The notes under the pieces: model-generated
Databases searched by the model: none
What the model saw: only the letters and a program-made list of their open reading frames with translations
Told to the model about the DNA's origin: nothing
Shown here: in pieces, positions 45,331 through 55,256 of the stretch
Layout of the letters: each line of letters begins with the position of its first letter
How positions within the stretch are numbered: the stretch's first letter is position 1
Assembly: GCA_026214975.1 (NCBI GenBank)
Contig: CM047814.1
Span: forward strand, 22,219,541-22,283,540
Source: Gentiana macrophylla
Lineage: Eukaryota > Streptophyta > Magnoliopsida > Gentianales > Gentianaceae
DNA: 64,000 bases
Reading direction: 5' to 3'
Translations under genes and position numbers: made by a program

Positions 45331-45857
45331 TGAATGTCAAATACTGAAGGGTATTTTAGAATGAGTTTTATTTTAGCTTTGCTGATGAGGAAGAGTTTCG
45401 AGTCGGGGAAATAGTACTTATGAAGAAAGACTAATAATTGTTGTAGTATTTGATTACAATTATATAAGCCCTTCATAGAGCCACTTATTTTCTATTTCAA
45501 ACCATTTAAAAACTAACGGATGGATAAAAATCAATCATATATAAATAAACAACACAACGAAAGAAAGAAAAAAAAAAACCAGAATATATGAAATAAATAG
45601 TTGCAAAAATTGATACGTGACAAACCAAGTCAAAGAAACCAAAATCGAAGGGAACCAGACTTAATAAACCCGCGGAAAAAAATCTCTTCCAATTCCAATG
45701 TATTTGATGGTCAAATTCAATAAAACACACAAAACAACGTCAAACCGCATAGATAAAGAGCAGAACTATTAGCCATAGCCATATTTTCCTAAGAAAATGT
45801 AAACTACTACATGTTAAGTTTTGCTGCTGGCTCTATAGTGTTCGGATCCTCTGTCTG
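45331..45857. other. 3' flank of the purine gene
   Basis: Spacer between the copia relic and the stop codon of the host gene. It should hold the gene's 3' UTR and poly(A) site, but no canonical AATAAA was noticed close to the stop on the minus strand. Confidence 0.4.
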
Positions 45858-47588
45858 TCAATTTGTTTTATGATTTCTAGTTCCATTAATCCAACCTTCA
45901 TCCATAGACTGCAAATTTCCCGTCAATCCATCATCTAATGAATCACCAACAGTTTTAACCTTTCCGGTTGGAAGAACAGGGTATTTACCAGAAAAACAAG
46001 CATAACAGAAGTTAGGAGAATCACTCCCCAAGTATTTCTTCAAGCTATCAAATGGAAGAAATGCAAGTGAATCCGCCCCAGTAAACTCTCTAATCTCTTC
46101 TGTACTCATTTTATTGGAAATTAACTCCTCAGAACTTGGTGTATCTACTCCATAATAACAAGAGCCAATTATTGGTGGACAAGCAATCCTCATATGCACT
46201 TCTTTTGCCCCTGCCTCCCTTAGTAATCTTACAATCTTTGAAGAAGTTGTTCCTCTAACAATGGAGTCATCAACAACTACAACCCTCTTTCCTTCCAAAA
46301 TCGCCCTTACCGGCGACAGCTTCAGTTTAACTCCAAAATCCCTGATCTTCTGTGATGGCTCAATGAAGGTTCTACCAACATAATGTGATCTAATAAGTGC
46401 TTGTTCAAATGGCACCCCAAGTTTTGCAGCATAACCAAGTGCAGCCACAACACCTGAGTCAGGCACAGGTATCACAACATCACAATCAACAGGAGCTACT
46501 GTAGCAAGGATTTCCCCAAAAGCACGTCTAGATTCATAAACTGCCCTACCAAAAACTACTGAATTTGGCCTAGCAAAGTAAATGTGCTCAAAGATACAAG
46601 CTTTGGGCTCACGATGTGGAAGCAAACAAAGGGATTGGACCCCTTCTTTGTCCACAACCAACATTTCACCAGGATACACTTCTCTCTCATATGTAGCCTC
46701 GATCAAATCTAAAGCACACGTCTCTGAGGCAAAAACAACTGAACCATTGCTTCTCCTGCCCATGACCAATGGTCTAAAACCGTATGGATCCCTTACAGCA
46801 ACTAGCTTATCCTCTGTCAAGAACACAAATGAATAAGCACCCTCAAGCTTTTCACATGCATCCACAATCCTCATAAAGAAAGGCCTTGCCTTTGATATAG
46901 CAATAAGGTGAAGAACCACCTCTGTATCAGAACTTGTGTTGAAAATAGACCCATTATCTTCAAGCATCTCACGCAAAGCTTGGTAATTCACCAAATTGCC
47001 ATTGTGGGCTACTCCAACGGACCCAAACCGATACCCAGCAACAAAGGGCTGAACGTTTTTCAACATGGAAGCGCCAGCAGTGGAGTATCTGACGTGGCCT
47101 ATGGACATGTCACCAGGGAGTTTGTCAAGTTGGGACTCGTTAAACACCTCTGATACCAACCCAATGCCCGTGATGGATTTAAGAACGTTTTCATGGACAG
47201 TGACGATGCCAGCGCCTTCTTGACCACGGTGTTGGAGAGCATGGAGAGCTAAATAACAGAGACGGGAGGCCTCAGGGTCGCCGTATATACCAACAACTCC
47301 GCACTCTTCTCGGGGTTTATCGGGATCGTCAGAGAAAGAAAAGGGTTGGATATCTGGGTTTGTTTTTCCGGATGAAATAATGTCTGTAATCGGGTTCTTG
47401 GAGGCGGAGACGGTCAAATTGTTGTGGGTAAAGGTCACGGGGTGGCAGGGTTTTAGTAAGGATTTTGGGAAGAAGTTGCATGATAACTTGTTGCTCTGGG
47501 CTAAAAAAGGATCCCGCTTGGTGTGCCTAGAGGAGGTGGAGGCAGCACCGGTAGTCGTTGCAGCAGCGATGCTGGTGGCGGCGGCCAT
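45858..47588 (-). CDS. ASE: Amidophosphoribosyltransferase, chloroplastic (glutamine PRPP amidotransferase)
   Basis: This enzyme makes 5-phosphoribosylamine from PRPP and glutamine, the committed step of de novo purine synthesis, in plastids. The 576-codon frame is intact and intronless. Residues 1-95 are Ser/Thr/Ala-rich and basic, a transit peptide plus propeptide. Cys96 (EECGVVG) is the expected N-terminal catalytic nucleophile after cleavage. RYST (167-170) and HNGNLVN (195-201) belong to the glutaminase domain. VVVVDDSIVRGTTS (436-449) is the PRPP loop. Cys331, Cys477, Cys528 and Cys531 sit at exactly the spacing of the 4Fe-4S ligands of the Bacillus PurF enzyme, relative to the catalytic Cys. 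The ATG at 47588 is the first in frame and gives a normal transit peptide. It is the only intact host gene here; plants often keep several ASE paralogs, so which one is undecided. Confidence 0.97.
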   Translation of the reverse strand: MAAATSIAAATTTGAASTSSRHTKRDPFLAQSNKLSCNFFPKSLLKPCHPVTFTHNNLTVSASKNPITDIISSGKTNPDIQPFSFSDDPDKPREECGVVGIYGDPEASRLCYLALHALQHRGQEGAGIVTVHENVLKSITGIGLVSEVFNESQLDKLPGDMSIGHVRYSTAGASMLKNVQPFVAGYRFGSVGVAHNGNLVNYQALREMLEDNGSIFNTSSDTEVVLHLIAISKARPFFMRIVDACEKLEGAYSFVFLTEDKLVAVRDPYGFRPLVMGRRSNGSVVFASETCALDLIEATYEREVYPGEMLVVDKEGVQSLCLLPHREPKACIFEHIYFARPNSVVFGRAVYESRRAFGEILATVAPVDCDVVIPVPDSGVVAALGYAAKLGVPFEQALIRSHYVGRTFIEPSQKIRDFGVKLKLSPVRAILEGKRVVVVDDSIVRGTTSSKIVRLLREAGAKEVHMRIACPPIIGSCYYGVDTPSSEELISNKMSTEEIREFTGADSLAFLPFDSLKKYLGSDSPNFCYACFSGKYPVLPTGKVKTVGDSLDDGLTGNLQSMDEGWINGTRNHKTN

Positions 47589-47686
47589 TGGTCGGAATCA
47601 AGGAGCAAATACCAATACAAAAAGGAGAAAAATTTCAAGGATGGACTAACCTGTGGATAGCCGCGATGCTACGTATAGGTTTGGGA

Positions 47687-47694
47687 ATTTTATA
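47687..47694 (-). promoter_or_regulatory. TATA box of the amidophosphoribosyltransferase gene
   Basis: TATAAAAT on the minus strand, about 100 bases upstream of the ATG, in AGTATAAAATTCCC. It would place transcription start near 47660 and give a 5' UTR of roughly 70 bases. No introns or upstream ATGs are obvious in that leader. Confidence 0.6.
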
Positions 47695-47924
47695 CTATTA
47701 GAATCGGATCCGGTACTTTGGTTCGTTGGACTTTTTGACCTACCCGAATTTAAAAGAATCCAATTGCTTGATTTTGAGGCTCAATGCACAGGCCCCAGAG
47801 GGAAGTGGGGTATTTATTTATTTTTTTTTTTTTTTTGAGGGTATGTGGGGTATTGATCAAGTGGACTCTTTTTTTTTTATTTTATTTTATTTTTAAGCCA
47901 CTGCTGGGTTGAAGTGCAGGGACG

Positions 47925-48275
47925 TTATAGAATGATATTCAAAATCGACTATCAGACGGAACTACGCTACTGCATCGTCTGAAGACAGTGTAAGGATGAC
48001 GACTTGGCTATTCACTCTCCCAGAGGGACGATCCGAGAACGATCTCGGCCGTCACCGCGAGGGCGTCGATCACTTATAAGAGAAATGTAATGTCCCACAT
48101 GGGAAAAATAAGTAGAATGATCACCTTTCATATAAGTGTGAGACATAAAGGTCTTGTCATTAACTCGGGTTAGCCATTTTAGACCAGCGAGGACGCAGTG
48201 GTCTAGCGATTAGCTGATCGAACATTTACGACTCATTTAAAGCTTAGAAATTTGAGTGTGCGGGGCGTTACAATG
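47925..48275. repeat. LTR-like or small retroelement fragment
   Basis: The block opens with GGGACGTTATAGAATGATAT and ends with GGGGCGTTACAATGG, and contains GAAATGTAATGTCCCACATG and ACTCGGGTTAGCCATTTTAG. I recognise this text as a common plant gypsy-associated repeat. The opening resembles a degenerate GTTACAGAATGGTATCAGAG primer-site context. It is non-coding. Confidence 0.5.
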
Positions 48276-48683
48276 GTCATCCCAATGCTAATGAGCCTAA
48301 GGTGGATTGGTTGGACGGGTCTTTGTCGGTTGGTCGATGAGACACGACCGGTTGGTTGGTCAGGCTATACCGGCTTTTATATATACATGTCATTGAGGGC
48401 TAGCCTGATGGTGGGCCTAAAGCGGTTACCTGACCCGCCTAATGATTGGTCGACCCTGAATATAATTAAGACAATGTTACTTTCACTTTTTCACTTTTTA
48501 ATAAATAATGATGAATTTAGAAAAGCATAATAAATATTGTTTTGAAAATATAATTACGACAGATTATTAAAGAAAATCGACAACTGCGATAATTAAACAG
48601 GAACGTAAGGAATATATATATGAAACGACCTGACTCGCTTTTACCTGATTACACGGATCTGAATTGTCCGGTCGTATTCTGAA

Positions 48684-48842
48684 CAGGGGCGGACGCAGGA
48701 TCCCGGTGAGGGGGGACGATACTATGGACAAGTGTAAATTTTTAGGGAAGGCAAAAAAAAATACACAACATACATAATATTGTATTTTCCGGATCTGAGG
48801 GAGGGGCGAGTGCCCCCTACCATTGGGGTAGATCCGCCCCTG
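48684..48842. mobile_element. hAT-type MITE
   Basis: A 159-base element with ends CAGGGGCGGACGCAGG and (inverse) GGTAGATCCGCCCCTG. It is flanked by the perfect eight-base duplication ATTCTGAA (48676-48683 and 48843-48850). Eight-base duplications and CAGGGGCGG ends define hAT elements. No transposase. The intact duplication points to a fairly young insertion. Confidence 0.92.
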
Positions 48843-48976
48843 ATTCTGAACTATTAAAATTCGAATCTTCAAATCTAGACGGTCGGAAAATCACAAACTA
48901 AATTCTGCAATAATGATAATATCATAATAATAACACATAATACTTGGTTAAAAAAACATATAATACTAAATGTCTC

Positions 48977-49527
48977 TGATGGGTATAAATAATTCCACCA
49001 CCTCAACAGTGGGAGACAACCCATCAAGCGCGCATCCTCCGCATGACGAAGAGATCGCAAAGAGGCGACCACTCGTGTCTCTTCACCTCGCGCGACCAAA
49101 GCATTTGCGGCCCCAGGCAAGTGCAACAGATCCCGTGGATCTCATCCGAGCAAGTCAGAAGAGGCGCCAAGGGGCGAGAGGCAGAAAAAGGCTTGCTCCT
49201 GCGACCTCGAGAAAGATGGCCGGGTTGATCCGAGATCTTTTCCCACTTGTATCTTAGATATTTCGCCTTACTTAATATCTAAGTTAAACCTAGCTGTTAG
49301 TGGAATGTCTAATAGATTACTTATTCCCTAAGTTACCCACCTCTATAAAAGGTGTGGTCATTGTAAACTAGAGGAGGATGAAATATACACTACATTTGCA
49401 AGCCAAAGCTCTGTCCATTTTTATTCCTCCACACCGCCACCCGCCGGAGTATCACACCACCTTAATACAGCCAGATATCCACCGTCTATACACCGCAAGG
49501 ACTCCTGTGACGATTTATACATCATCA
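48977..49527 (+). repeat. 5' LTR of the Tat element
   Basis: Starts TGATGGGTATAAAT and ends ACATCATCA. TATAAAA at 49344-49350 is the likely core promoter. From about 49230 on it matches the 3' LTR essentially perfectly. Disagreements cluster in the first 250 bases at CG-rich places. Confidence 0.95.
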
Positions 49528-49529
49528 GT

Positions 49530-49546
49530 TGGCTCCGTTACCGGGA
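49530..49546 (+). other. Primer-binding site of the Tat element
   Basis: TGGCTCCGTTACCGGGA begins two bases after the 5' LTR, as expected for a minus-strand primer site. Confidence 0.8.
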
Positions 49547-49879
49547 AACGAAAGCTTCATCACCATAACTCCACACAAAATCAAAAAAGCGCTTCACCCG
49601 ACCGGCTCCATCATATAGAAATCACATATCGATTGCCGGAAGTCCGACTCAAGGCGAGTCCTAATCACAAGAATAGTCATAACCTATGATCGGAAGCAAA
49701 GAAATCAATCCCCAAACTCCTCTGAGAGGCGTTGTACAAACACAAATACAAGGCGATGTCGCGGTAGAGACACAAGAGATTACGCATAGCGGGTGGGGAA
49801 GGATCACAAAGCGGGAGTTCGCCCCCTAGCGATGCCCGAAATTTGATAAATCGAAGGCTAAGTCAAGAGAGGTCGTAGC

Positions 49880-51430
49880 GACATTGGATGGGAAAATCGA
49901 GAGGATCATCTCGATCGCAAAGAAAGCCAGATCAACCCCAAGGCGAGAGCCGATCTCCAAGAAGATCCGGAGATTGCGGAAATATGGGAATACGCGAGGT
50001 ATCACGGAAACTATGTACTAGCCAATTCCCGTCTGGTAGCAAAGGGCCAAGCTCCAATGTCGATCGACCCCAAATCCCCAGAGATGAAATCGCTCCCGGC
50101 GGTGAATAAGTGGTCGGCAGAGCGATTCACGGATCGAGATAGAAAGAAAGTGTGCGCTCATCAGCCGCAAAGGACCCAGGAAAACGCTGTGCAGACTTGG
50201 TTCTCCCAGATCGCGATCATCGGGAGGAAAAATCACACGAAAAGGTTCGGCTTTCAAAAGGTTGGGTGAGAAGGACAAGGCCTCGGCCCCAAGTCGCCTC
50301 AACCTTCCCGAGGAGGATTTCTTCCCGACGAGACAGGGGACGCACGGACGCCCGCATAATTATCCGTGAAAAAGAGCTCGTCGGGAGGAGTCGGAAGATC
50401 GAAGTCGAGCGCGAGCGAGAGAAGGCTAATACACAGCGCGCTATTGCGACCGGTTTACGACCCTGTTTGGCGCGTAATGCAGATGGAGATAATGAAAAAT
50501 GAGCTCGCCGATTTGAAAAAGTCAAGGCCACCGAGAGAGCGCCCCAATCTCGGAATCGACGTGCTCGCCAAGAGAATTACGTAAACATTGCATACCGGTC
50601 ACGAAAAGGTTAGCTATCCCAAATATAATTACTACAATGGAAATTCTTGCCCAAACGATCGCTCACCGCTTTCCAAGGTCGCATCACCCTGGCGACCACT
50701 AAATAAATCTGCTGGTGCATCGCCTTAGTCGGAAGCATGCGAGGATAGGGCCGCCTCTTGATACGTGGACTTCCCGTGGCTCGATGAAAAGTCGGGAGGA
50801 TCTCTCCGAGAAATTCGCCGAGAGTTTGAATCGGCGAGTAGACCAAAGAAAACTATAGAGGACCTATACGAAGTTCGCATGGGAGGACATGAGTCCGGAA
50901 AAGAATATTATGAACGTTTCATCAGAATATACGATCAGACAAGAAACATTCCGGATGATGCAGTTTGTCACATGTTTCCTCACGGGGATCGCCAAGGGTC
51001 CAATGAAAACTGAGTTCAACCTGCGGCCCGCTAAAGCGGGTCTCAGGGAAATGTTGGAAAGGGCTCGAATGATGGGAGTCAGCGAAGCGCCGTCCTCGGG
51101 GAGGGCGAAGCCCAAAGCGCGACCTTCACAGAAAAGAGGATCGCGTTGAGGAGCGTAAGAAGGAAAAAGGGCGAGATGCTAACCACGACCGCGAGACAAA
51201 AAAGCCTTATAAATTCAGCGAGGACAATTTTACCCCGCTCAACACTAAAGCATCTCAAATATTGTTCGAAATCCGCGAACATTTTGACAAGCCCAAACCT
51301 ATGAGGGGTGATCCCGATAGTCGCGACAAATCCAAATACTGCGACTATCACAAGGACCACGGTCACATCACAGACGAATGTTTCACGTTAAGGCGAGAGA
51401 TAGAAAGGTTAATCCGCGAAGGACCATCGA
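49880..51430 (+). pseudogene. Tat-type gag, frameshifted
   Basis: From about 50765 the capsid core is legible over two frames: RPKKTIEDLYEVRMGGHESGK, then YYERFIRIYDQTRN, IPDDAVCHMF and KGPMKTEFNLRPAK, LREMLERARMM. At 51325-51420 comes the zinc-like tail KYCDYHKDHGHITDECFTLR and REIERLIREG. The N-terminal third (49.9-50.7 kb) is charged and broken. The protein would form the virus-like particle shell and bind the element RNA. At least two frame changes separate the blocks, so no full Gag is made as read. Confidence 0.8.
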
Positions 51431-51689
51431 CCAAGTATAAGCGAGACGGGAACACTGGTACCGGACAAGGTCGCCACCCCCGCGTCTATCAGAAGGAGGT
51501 CCAGGTTATCCATGGGGATATCCCCAGCAACAATCAACTGAAATCTCAGATGCACCAGATTAATACGCGCGGCTTTGAAAAGCAGGTAGTATTGGGGGAG
51601 AACGAGAAGGGAATCATGTTCACTAAAAGCGAATTGGCCACAAGCGAGGGCCCCATGGAAGTACCTCTTATTCTCAAAGTCGGAATAAA

Positions 51690-54600
51690 CGACAAGCATG
51701 GTGTCAACAGAGTAATGATCGACCGACGTAGGTGGTCGCGACGTCATCTATTTCGATTTGTTAAAACAGATCGGATTTGGAGAGGCTAAGTTGAAACCCT
51801 ACCTCGGGGTGCTCGAGGTTTTACCAACGACAATCGCGGCGGGTTAAAGGAACGGTCGACCTCGGATCACTTTGGGTGACTACGAGCCATGCGAGAACCG
51901 AGATGATCACCTTTCTAGTCATTGATCTCCTCATACTACAACATTATCTTGGGGATCCCACCATGAAAAAATTTCAAATGGTGGCGTCCGCTCCCCATCA
52001 AAGGGTCAAATTTCACATGTGGGAGGAGATTGGGGTCGCCATCACCGACCGGATCTTTCCTCGATTATATGACAAAGAACAGGGTCGACTCCAAGCGACC
52101 CGAGTGGATGGTTTTTGCCTGGTTCGGGATCAGTCGCCACGTTGAATGAAATGCGGAAAGAAGCGGTGGAGGTTGAGACATTGCAAGTTCGAGACGAGCC
52201 CGACTTCACCTGCCGAGGACGAGTTGGTCGAGGTCATAATAAACGACAAATATCCCGATCAAAGGATAAAAATAGGATCGCGGACCACCGAGGAGAAAGG
52301 GAAGAATTGATCGGGCTTCGAAAGCCAACATGAGCGCCGCGCGTGGGAGGTAACAGAGATATGAGGCGTAGAGTCGAGGTCGCTTTGCACTATCTAAGTG
52401 CCGACCCCAACTTCAGCCAATACAAAGAAAGCGCGACGATTCTTCTATGGAAAAAGAGATCGCAATAAAAGCGAGATCAAAAACTTACGCGGCAGCATAA
52501 TCAAAGAGCTTCATATCCCACCGGTTGGCAAACGTAGTAATGGTAAAGAAACATAATGGCAAGTGGCGGATGTGTGTCGACTTCACAGACTTGAACAAAG
52601 CTTTCCCAAAGACCCTTACGCTACGCCTCGAATTGACAAAATGGTCGACGGATCGCCGGATTCAAACGCCGAGTTTTCGATGCATATTCGGTTATCACCA
52701 AGTCAAAATGGCGGATGAAGACAAAGAGATGACACCTTTAGTGCGGCGAGTGGACTTTATTACTACGAGATGATGCCTTTCGCCTGAAGAACGCAGTTCG
52801 ACTCTATCGAGAGAATGGTGAACGAGTTTTTAGCACACAAATAAAGCAGAAACATGAGGGCTACATTGATGATATGGTCGTAAAATCAAGTCGCCAGATC
52901 ACCTGGTGGACCTTCGCGAAACCCTTCGCCAATATAAGAGACCACTCAATGAAACTAAACCCTGCGAAATGTATTTTTAGAGTCCAGGCAGGAAAATTTC
53001 TAGGCTTCATGGTGAGTCAGAGGGGGATCGAGGCAAATCCCGAAAAAATCGAAGCCCTAATCAACATGAGCGAGCCCACCAAAGGTCAATGAAGTCTGGC
53101 TAAGCAACGGGCGTAATCACGACCTTGGGTAGGTTCGTCTCAAAATCTGCAGAAAGAAGTCCGCTTTTCTTCAAAATTTTGAAAGGGCGGGTACCTTCTC
53201 TTGGACAAATGAATGCTCTCGTGCTTTTAAAGACCTTAAAGAATACTTGTCAAGCCCGCCCAGTTGTTAACGACCCAAAACTAGGGGATATTTTGTTTTT
53301 GTATTTGGCAACCTCGAGATAGGGCCGTAGCCGCAGTATTTATAAAAGAAGAAGAGGCTCGCAGGCTTTCGCTTTTTATATTTCCAAGGCTCTAAGCCCG
53401 TGAAAGTCGTTATTTTAATATTGAAAAGTTAGCTTATTGTGTTGTTATAGCCGCCCGCAAATTAAGGGCTTACTTCTCATCGCACACCATCGTAGTCCTA
53501 TCGAATGCGCTTGCTAAGACAGTTCTTCATAAACCAGACTTGTCCGGTCGATCGCTCCGGTGGGCTATCGAACTTACTGACATTCGACATCCGTTATGAG
53601 CCTCGGAAGGCTATAAAAGCCTGTGCTCTCCCAGCATTTCATAGTAGAAACAAGCTTCAACAAAGAAACAACGGAGCAGTTTGCCCCAAATACAACCAGG
53701 ATAAGGTAGCCACGGAGGACGAGCCTTTTAGGCCAAGTCATCGTGGCAACTCTACGTCGATGGAGCCGCCAGTCACAAAGGGTGCGGCGCAGGATGGCTC
53801 TTTCGGCATTCATTGTGAAATATTACAAAGGTATATCAACCTCGTCAAAAAACTCAGCGCCAGATATTGCCGCTTCAAAACATCCCCGAGAGGATAATCA
53901 TAGGCGCGGACTATTTATCCAAATTGACCAACGAAGATGCGTCGTGCGATCCTAGCATCATGGTCGAGCATCTCTTTGAGCCCGCCATTTCTCAAGTCGA
54001 GGTCATGGACTTCCAACCCAGGAATACTTGTTGGGTCGACATCATGAAATCTTACATTGAGCTAAGGGAGCTTCTCAGTGATCCGTCAAGGCTAAGGCCT
54101 TGGTAAAAATGGTTTGCAAGATATATGATTATGGACGATGTGCTTTACCGTCATTCATTCTCAAAACCCCTTCTGCGATGCATGCGACCTGAGGAGGTAA
54201 CGGGCATTCTAATAGAACTACACGAGGGAATGTGCGGCGGCCATCCCGCCAATCGAACGCTAGCACGAAAAGTACTCTGGCCGGATACTATTGGCGAAAT
54301 TAGCGTAAGACGCCAAAGCATATACCAGGCATGTGATGTTTGCCGAGGTTCGCTAGTATCCCCAGGCTACCCTCGGTCGAACAAAGCATAGTGGTAGCGG
54401 CCTGGCCGCTTCGACATGTGGGCAATTGACCTCATCGGACCTTTGAGGAAGAAGGTCGCCGGGATGCGAGTATGTGGTCGTCGCGAGTGGATTATTTTAC
54501 TAAATGGGTCGAGGCTAAGGCCTTGGTAAAACCAACACCAGGATATAACATACTTTTGCTCGATCAAATATGGACAAGATTCGGAGTTCCGAGAGTTGTG

Positions 54601-55256
54601 GTTTCGAGCACGGACCTCAATTCGTAGACGAATTCGACAAATTTTGTGAAGAAAACAATGTTAAACATTGGCAATCATCCGTGTGTTACCCACAAGGAAA
54701 TGGGCAAGTCGAAAATGCCAACAAACAGTCCTAAGTGTACTAAAGAAGAGCCTGGTGAGAAAGCGGTCATCGGGCGGATCACCTTCCGCGGCTCTATGGT
54801 CACTCAGGGCGTCGCGAAAAATCACAACGAGGGAAACTCCTTTTGCCTTAACTTATGGATCTGAGGCTATGGCGCCGGTGGAAATGGCCTTACCAAGCCC
54901 TAGGGTCGTTTTTTATAACGAGGTCAATAATACCGCGGAGACGTAAACTCGAGCTTGATCTAGTAGAGGAGCGGCGCATCCAGGCATACACCGTTTAGTC
55001 AATTATAAACAAAGGGCGGCGTCGTCATCACGACAAACGTATTCGCGGGCATCACTTCGCCGTGGGAGATTATGTTTTGCGAAAGAGACAAGCCACCGGC
55101 CACGAGGCCAAGAAGGGAAAACTATCGGAAAACTGGGAAGGCCCAGAGAGGATCGCTCGGATAGTCAAAAAAGGAACTTACGTACTAAGTGACAACCAAG
55201 GTCGCAAGTACAACCGACCCTGGCATGCGGACAATCTGAAAAAATATTATATGTAA
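51690..55256 (+). pseudogene. Tat-type pol: protease, reverse transcriptase, RNase H, integrase (broken)
   Basis: Blocks occur in gypsy order. A protease remnant lies near 51700 (NRVMID, then frame break). Reverse transcriptase at 52500-53100 has VVMVKKHNGKWRMCVDFTDL and, at 52862-52888, the catalytic YIDDMVVKS. RNase H lies at 53330-53900, including LYVDGAASHKGCGAG read across frames. The integrase zinc domain is at 54150-54360 (HEGMCGGHPAN...ACDVC). Its core starts with MWAIDLIGPL near 54415, and its tail has ENWEGPERIARI and HADNLKKYY up to 55256. Most breaks are single-base frame changes rather than large deletions. The final segment (55062-55256) is clean. Confidence 0.88.

Noticed and set aside
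46582..47649. Plus-strand ORFs across the purine gene
   Set aside because: They are complements of the well-supported amidophosphoribosyltransferase frame.
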